Below, piece by piece: positions 57,861 through 64,000 of a stretch of DNA of 64,000 bases (position 1 is its first letter; every line of letters begins with the position of its first letter). This DNA comes from Leucocoprinus leucothites (taxonomy: Eukaryota; Basidiomycota; Agaricomycetes; Agaricales; Agaricaceae). The stretch lies in NCBI GenBank assembly GCA_013368445.1, contig JAACJO010000001.1:372001-436000 (forward strand). The letters are read 5' to 3'. The notes beneath the pieces are model-generated. The model was not told the origin of the DNA. It searched no databases and saw nothing but the letters and a program-made list of their open reading frames with translations. Made by a program: the position numbers and the translations under genes.

Positions 57861-59501
57861 ATGTCGCAAACGATCACTCGCCTTCCTTCTGAAATTCTGT
57901 CAAAAATATTCCTGGAATTCGATTGGTCCAGTTTTTTTTCAACTCGACTGGTGAGTACGTGTGCTATCATCAGATTTTTCAGATGACAGATTCAGCCTCG
58001 TCAACAGACATGTAAAAAATTCTACGGCGTGACAAAATCCCGCCACTTCTGGCTCGACCATATTCAAAAGGTCAAAGAGATTTTTGGCTATGTACTTCCC
58101 CTCGAATCGAGCTGTTACACCACCCAGGAGTTAGAGCAATGGGTGACACACCGACATCGAGTCTTGTATATTTGGTCTAAGCATCCAACCATTCGAGATC
58201 AGAAGTTCACTATCAGCGATGTTGGTTCGGATGACATGCCAAGATCTGACTTTGACTTTCTTCCTGGCGGCAGATGGCTGCTTGTCCGCCAGTCGGAAAC
58301 TTTCGCATTTATTCTTGATGTTGAAAGTTCCTCTTCTGCACCCAAGATGAAAGTCTTGTTTGACTTCCGGAGTGTTGAAGCTCCCGACGGAGAAGAGCCA
58401 GATTGGGTTCCAGAGAATTTATTTTCCTATTGGATTGATCGCTCTAAAAGTCGTTTGTCGTTCTTGTTGGTAGCGACTTCCTTCTACTACAGTAAGTCCA
58501 CTTTGGTAAACATCTGTGACCAAGAATTTTAATCATTAGTAACAGAGACTTCGAGAGTTTTTGTTACCGAAGTCGAGCTATCTGGGGATGGGCCTGCTGA
58601 TGCAACATTCATAAGTCACTCCCGTGCGACGTTCAGAACAAATCTCTCCAAGGATGAAAATTTACCATTCTGGCTTACCAAGCTCAATAATGCGGATTCT
58701 GACGGACCAAGATCTTGGGAGGCTATACTCAATGACCGTTATTATGTCGAATTCAATTTTGAGCGTTCCTCCATGAAGGTGTACAATCACAACGCCCTCG
58801 TCGGGAACGACAGTGATCCACTCCTGGAGCAGTGTCCAGACGCTCTGGTAATCAAAGACTGCAAGGTATGGCTCCTATCAATGCCTCACTTGTTTAATAG
58901 TTCTGATGTGCCCTAGAATATTCAGGAGATCAGGTTCATCCACGACAACATCCTAGTCGCCATTGGTCGAAATAAGGTCTATGTATTCGAGATACACCAG
59001 TCCGATATCTCCCGAAACGTACCTGACGTTCGGCGGCTCCACACAGTGGACATGAATGGCCCTACGGATATATTCTCCCCAATCAAGTGGTTCCCAGATG
59101 CCTCAGAAATCATATTTTTCAAACCGAGGGCAAGAGTACCCTGGGCCCACCTTCGAATTCCACATGACAAGTCCACCCCCTTGCAAACTAACTGTAATAT
59201 TGATGCACCAGAACTGATAGTCTCTGAGCTGCAGGCAGGATTTTTTTGGTCTCTGATCAAGCAGGCTGGGTTTGGGAACGGTGACTTTACCCTCTCAGGT
59301 CTCCAGCTCGTCAAACACACATGGGACCTCACTACCTCCCAATGTGGTCTGTCACACCTGTCCATTTCTTTACCAGATTATATTCAGGGTAATGACGTCG
59401 AGGCGTTTAGTGAGGAGGTCGGACGTGTGGTGTTGACCAAGTATAAGTACAAAAAAAGGGTCGCGCAATTGCAGCTCACATTGATGGAAATGGATATGTG
59501 A
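57861..59501 (+). CDS. F-box protein, paralogue 1 (apparently intact)
   Basis: Starts MSQTITRLPSEILSKIFLEF, an F-box core, interrupted after FFSTRL by a phase-0 intron that leads to TCKKFYGVTKSRHFWL. Two further introns follow (after about 58492 and 58866). The long C-terminal region has motifs DFDFLPGGRWLLVRQSE, LNDRYYVEF, IRFIHDNILVAIG and FSPIKWFPDASEIIFF, suggestive of a beta-propeller-like fold. By family it is a substrate adaptor of an SCF ubiquitin ligase; the substrate is unknown. All frames join and the stop is at 59499-59501. Two damaged paralogues follow. Confidence 0.8.
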
Positions 59502-59853
59502 TTGCTTGATATCTGGGTCCTGTTTGCAGTGCATGTATTGTATGTAGTTTTGTTTTTTGTTTGTTCGATGTAATTCAATACACGACTCGCGAATTGATCA
59601 CAGGACTCATTCTTAACGATTACTTATTGGGTGGTGATGAAACTCAGATCAAATGACGTTGCCTCCAAGTTCTTCCTCTTAAGATATTCTTTAATTTCCG
59701 CCCACTTATAGATGTATTACAGGATTTTATAGTTATTTAGGGAAGAGAAGCGGTGCTGGCACTGACATGAATATCGATGACTTTTAGACTAGACAGGAAA
59801 AATAAAGGCAAGGATTAAACAACGTTGACAACCACCATCATTAACGATCTTAT

Positions 59854-61374
59854 CTATCCTGGTTCCGTTTCCCCAAAAAACACTAGGCGCCCTACCTCTT
59901 CATTGAAAAGCGCTTCTCCGCCCCGAAATCGAATATGTCCGCGAATGGCACTGCCGGGGTAGACCGGAATGTGAGCGTGCAGTACTGATTCTGCAGGTTT
60001 TTTTTGGTGCTTCACGAGTTTCGCTGTAGGGCGCTCGGGCTGTATTGGCAGCTCACGGATCAAAAACTGCCTGGCATTAGAAATTTATCGGGAGCTACAT
60101 CAAGGTCCTCGTAGCCAGGGTAGGCACTTGGGTGCGGTCCCGATGAATGCTAACGTATGGGATTGTAGAGCGGTTGCCACTGATAAGAGTAAAACGGGAT
60201 TCTCCAGGGAAATTCTGGACTCTACTGCGCTCCTGAGAGGGTAGAGTAAGCCTTGTTGATAGATACGTGATGCAGCTCCCGGATTATTGGACTTTGGTCC
60301 GATTCCTCAACTTCCGGAACATATATCCGATTGCCACCGAATGCCACAAAGACGTTATCATGAACGAAGGTAACCTGGGGTAAAACTTGGACCGGACGGG
60401 CGTTAACATGTCAAGATAATCTACACACCCAATTGACACTGCACTCGAACGGCAAGCTTGAATCCACATTAGGGTAGTCTTGACTATCAAAGACTGTGGA
60501 AATATCGATTATCCTGATTACAGCGAAATAAGAATAATCGAAATCCTGGGTTACTAGGAGATACCGGTTGTTTAGAGCGAAACAACTGAAGAGTCTCCAA
60601 CAGTCCAGGGAAACGGTGAAAGTCGTCACTGTTTGGGTGGTAAACTTTGTATTCAAATCATGTTTATTGAGTTGAACCTGAGAGATGTAGCAGCGCAGGT
60701 TGTCTGATTTCCAATCAAGAGGAGTGCGCCACTTGTGCATACACTACGTACCGAAATATAAAACAATGCATGCTAGAAAGAACGTCAGGCGAGGCTTTGC
60801 CCGATCAACCCAGTACGTATGAGAAACCCAGGGCCGCTGGCTGTTATACTCGATCACGGTCTCTGGGATCTCAACCAGTTTCAAGGGGTCCTTGAAGTCT
60901 TCAAGATCAAGCAAAACAAACAGCAGGCAATTCCCACTCCCGGCTCGAGTACAGAAGCCATCTTCCGCCAGGAAGGAAGTCATAGCTGTTTAACGAGGCT
61001 AAGTACATCGCAGGACCTGAGGCAACCCAACACGAATGTTGTGTTGTGGTTGATGAGGTAACGTCCACATATTGAGAGCCCTGTAGCGACATGTCACCCA
61101 ATCTTGCAGCTCTTCGGTGGTGAAAGAGCTTTCTTCTTCGGGGAGTACATAGTCATGATCTTCCCCAAGTCGTTCAGCCAAGCTTAGCCATATTCACGAG
61201 CATTTGTGACATGATAGAACTGATTACAGGTCTAGATTTAGGGAAGGTGAAGTTTCATGAGTATCTCCGCCACTCAAGGTGAAGTGAAGTGTGACTTACG
61301 ATTCTAACCGCCAATAAGCTCAAACAGTCCAGGTTGACAAAGATCTTGACCAAAACTTCGGTCGGGAGAGACAT
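59854..61374 (-). pseudogene. F-box protein, paralogue 2, degenerate
   Basis: Minus strand, begins MSLPTEVLVKIFVNLDCLSL, then an unusually long gap of about 100 nt to LGEDHDYVLPEEESSFTTEE. YDFLPGGRWLLYSSRE is followed by a frame change before LLFVLLDLEDFKDP. Further family blocks (VTFVHDNVFVAFGGNRIYV near 60330 and FNEEVGRLVFFGE near 59880) are spread over different frames with stops between. The order of blocks matches paralogue 1, so this is a decayed inverted copy. Confidence 0.7.
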
Positions 61375-62005
61375 AGTCGTGTCCATTGGAGACACAGCCA
61401 GTTTTTGAAACGCTTGTTCAAAAAGCTAAGACTCGGGGGGTGGTAGATTATGATTCATATTACTAGGTTTGTCTCGGGCTCCTGGGTCCTTCGCTGGGCC
61501 ACTCGGCATTTGGACTAGCTGCCGGTTCCCTCCGGGGCTGTGAGGGGAACAAGAGAAGATTCGCGAACGAACGTCAGCGATGCGTTTATTTGTCTGTCCC
61601 ACTGTCTGTCCCACATGGTACAGGGCTGCGCAAGGGGCCAAGAAGAAGGTTTGTTTGCCTCGGTTTGGCAGATCAAGCTTAACCACCCATGACCCCACCG
61701 TCATCAGAGGACTCTATATTTATCCACCACAGCAAACTGGTGCGAAGACGCGGTGAACGAACCGATCAGGAAAGGCTACTCTATTAAATGCACTCATACC
61801 TCCCGTCTATGCTGCTGTCAACGTCATGTGCGACTGTGGCAGAGGATGTTCCAAGGGTGGTGAATGTGGTTCACGTTGCTGGAAAAGGCTTAGAGCAATT
61901 TCGGCCGGGAAGCCTCATGGACCTAATGATAAGTAGTACATGCCTTTCGCACCGAATCATTACATATTCAGACCACTTGTAACCCAGCGACCACCATCCT
62001 TCCGC
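61375..62005. other. intergenic between divergent F-box copies
   Basis: No gene supported; presumed promoters of the two flanking copies. Confidence 0.45.
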
Positions 62006-63659
62006 ATGTTGAAAACGATCTACAGCCTTCACTCTGAAATTCTGTCCAAAATCTTCCTGGAATTGGACTGGCCCAGCTTTTTTTCAACTCGACTTGTAAG
62101 TACGTGTTTTATCATCAGAATTATCGGATGGCAGACTCGGCCTCGTTCGACACAGGCGTGTAAAGATTTTTACGACGTGACAAAATCCCGCTGCTTCTGG
62201 CTTGGCCATGTTCAAAAGGTCAAAGAGACCCCTGGCTACGTACTCCCTCTCGAAGCGAGTTGTTATACCGCCGAGGAGTTGGAGCAATGGGTGACACACC
62301 GACATCGGATCTTGGACACTTGGACTAAAATTCCAAACATTCGGGATCGCAAGTTTACCATCGACGATGTTGGCTCGGACAGCACGAGATACAAGTACTC
62401 TGACTTCGACTTTCTTCCTGGCGGCAAATGGCTGTTCGTCCGTCAGTCGGAGACTGGAGACTGTTGCATTTATCCTTGATGTTGAAAGCCCCCTTCTGCA
62501 CCCAACAAGAAGGTCTTGTTTGACTTCCGGAATGTCGAAGCTCCCGACGGAGAAGAGTCAGGTTGGGACCCAAAGAATGTATTCTCCTACTGGATTGATC
62601 GTTCCAAAAATTGTCTGTCGTTCTTGCTGGTAGCGACTTCCTTCTACAACAGTAAGTCCCCCTTATTCAAGATCCTTGGCAAATAAAAAAATTCAACTAT
62701 CAATGGTAGATACATCGAGAATTGTTATTACCGAAGTTCAGCTATCTGGGAATAGTCCCTCTGATGCAACATTTATAACTCGTTCCTGTGCGACATTCAG
62801 AACGAGACTCGCGAGGGATGAGGATGAGGATGGACTATCCTGGCTTAACGAGCTTACCAACGAGGTTCACGGGCCATCAGAATCTTGGAAGGTTTTACTC
62901 AATGACCGTTATTACGTCGAACTGGACACTAGTCGTTCTTCCATGAAGGTGTACGATTATCGTACCCTTATCGGAAACAGCGATGATCTACTGCTGGAAC
63001 TGAGTCCAGGCTCTGTGGTAATCAAAGATGGCAAGGTACGGTTAAACACCAGCGCCCCCCCTTGTCCAATGTCCTGATGTACCCACTAGCGCATTGAAGA
63101 GATCAGGTTCATTCACGACAACATCTTGGTCGCTCTGAGCTCAAACAGCAAGATATACATATTCGAGATACATCAGCCCCAAACTATACCTAAAGTCAAG
63201 CAGCTCCACGTAGTCAACATGAACGGCCCCACAGTCATGTTTTCCCCAATCAAATGGTTCCCAGATGCCTCCGAAATCATATTTTTTAATACGAAGACAA
63301 GTTTACCTTGGGCCCACCTTCGAATCCCTCACGACAAATCTGCCCCCCCGAAAACAACTTGTAACTTAAATGGACCAGAAGTCCAGACTTTTCAAACTCG
63401 GGCGGGATTCTTCTGGTCTCTAGTCCAGCGACTTGACCTTGCTTTTAAACTTGAGGGTCTCCACTTCCTCAAACAACAATGGGGCCTCACTACCTCGCAG
63501 TGCCGTCTGTCGCACATGTCCGTCTCGTTGCCGGGTTACGCTTATGGTAGTAATGTCGAAACGTTTAGTGAGGAAGTCGGGTATGTGGTGATGGCCAAGG
63601 AAAGGCGCAAAAAAAAGGTTTTGCAACTCACATTGGTGGAAACGGATATGCAAGTTTGA
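62006..63659 (+). pseudogene. F-box protein, paralogue 3, with paired indels
   Basis: Starts MLKTIYSLHSEILSKIFLEL and has the same exon layout as paralogue 1. In the conserved VRQSET-AFILDVES stretch GGAGACT is duplicated (62449-62455 and 62456-62462). About 20-30 bases later one base is missing relative to paralogue 1. The net change is six bases, so the downstream frame is restored, but the segment between contains a TGA. The rest is open, with the usual introns, to TGA 63657-63659 (FSPIKWFPDASEIIFF and FSEEVGYVVMAKE retained). Probably a recent pseudogene; an alternative splice around the segment cannot be excluded. Confidence 0.72.
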
Positions 63660-63840
63660 TCTTTGGATTCTGTTTGTAGTGTATGTGCTATGTGTAGCTT
63701 TGCTTGTTCGGTGCAATTCGATGCGACTCGTAAACGATCACAAGATGCTTTCATAATAAGAATTGTATGATGGTAGAACTCGAATTGGTAGTGTGAACCT
63801 TGACGAAGTACCTCCCATCCCAAACACACAACAATCCCCA

Positions 63841-64000
63841 TCAAAACGCCAGCAACCCTTTCTTCGTCTCAACACTCAAACACAATCTCTCTCTGAACAT
63901 CTGCCTAAACGCCAAATTCGTCTCCTCATTAATAGGCTTCTTAAAATCCTCCATATCAGGCGCATGGACACCAAAAGCCTTCAATCCCATTGTCAGGGAA
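63841..64000 (-). CDS. C-terminal exon of an unidentified gene, truncated by the window
   Basis: Minus-strand open frame from the right edge to TGA 63843-63841, reading MGLKAFGVHAPDMEDFKKPI and then a basic helix to VETKKGLLAF. No domain recognised. It converges with the F-box copy at 62006. Confidence 0.5.
   Translation of the reverse strand, partial: SLTMGLKAFGVHAPDMEDFKKPINEETNLAFRQMFRERLCLSVETKKGLLAF

Noticed and set aside
57162..57869. 235-codon minus-strand open frame over the TA-flanked element and F-box promoter
   Set aside because: It spans a transposon end and a promoter and shows no transposase or other domain.

Overview
This window is nuclear DNA of a filamentous basidiomycete, most likely an Agaricomycete mushroom. 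Genes on both strands are cut by many very short introns (mostly 50-55 nt, GT-AG, with two GC-AG cases). The gene families are typical of that class: a NACHT-WD40 NLR-like protein, F-box families, an M35 metalloprotease, small RlpA/loosenin-like secreted proteins and a Ty1/copia element. The assignment rests on gene architecture and families; no rRNA, tRNA or species marker is present.

Layout. 1-2956 (+) is the 3' part of the GPI-anchor ethanolamine phosphotransferase gene (MCD4/PIG-N). 3430-5063 (-) holds two copies of an unrecognised small family, one intact with a start codon split by an intron and one broken; a third fragment lies at 9473. 5500-7809 (+) is a TMEM135-like membrane protein. 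8140-11345 is a tandem segmental duplication carrying two intact 115-residue secreted RlpA-like proteins. 11441-12420 (-) is a decayed aminoglycoside-phosphotransferase-fold kinase. 13196-23233 (+) is a 1,499-codon NACHT-WD40 gene, broken by an in-frame TGA and by a complete 5.3-kb copia retrotransposon (372-bp LTRs, CAAAA target duplication).

24638-27903 is the most unusual stretch. An intronless gene starts with a near-perfect copy of the histone H3 N-terminal tail fused to a lysine/alanine-rich H1-like protein. It is followed by three small paralogues with an FMxSFGLK-type C-terminal motif. The first of these (decayed) also keeps an RTKQ start at the same spacing, which links the two groups.

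28136-45433 is mostly housekeeping: an F-box protein (-), nucleoporin NUP192/NUP205 (+), mitochondrial-type methionine aminopeptidase (-), a secreted M35 metalloprotease (-), Mediator kinase CDK8 (-) and, divergent from it, exomer component CHS5 (+). 46361-47761 (-) and 55584-56399 (+) are two distantly placed paralogues of a secreted low-complexity protein, one Gly/Ser/Thr tandem-repeat and one His/Gly-rich. Between them lies the HOPS subunit VPS41 (49750-53637, +). 57861-63659 is a trio of F-box paralogues, one apparently intact and two broken. The right edge cuts the last exon of an unidentified minus-strand gene.

Two short non-autonomous DNA transposons with TA target duplications (23902-24295 and 56852-57558) complete the mobile content. 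Duplication followed by decay is the recurring theme: the small family at 3430, the RlpA pair, the FMxSFGLK trio and the F-box trio all show it.
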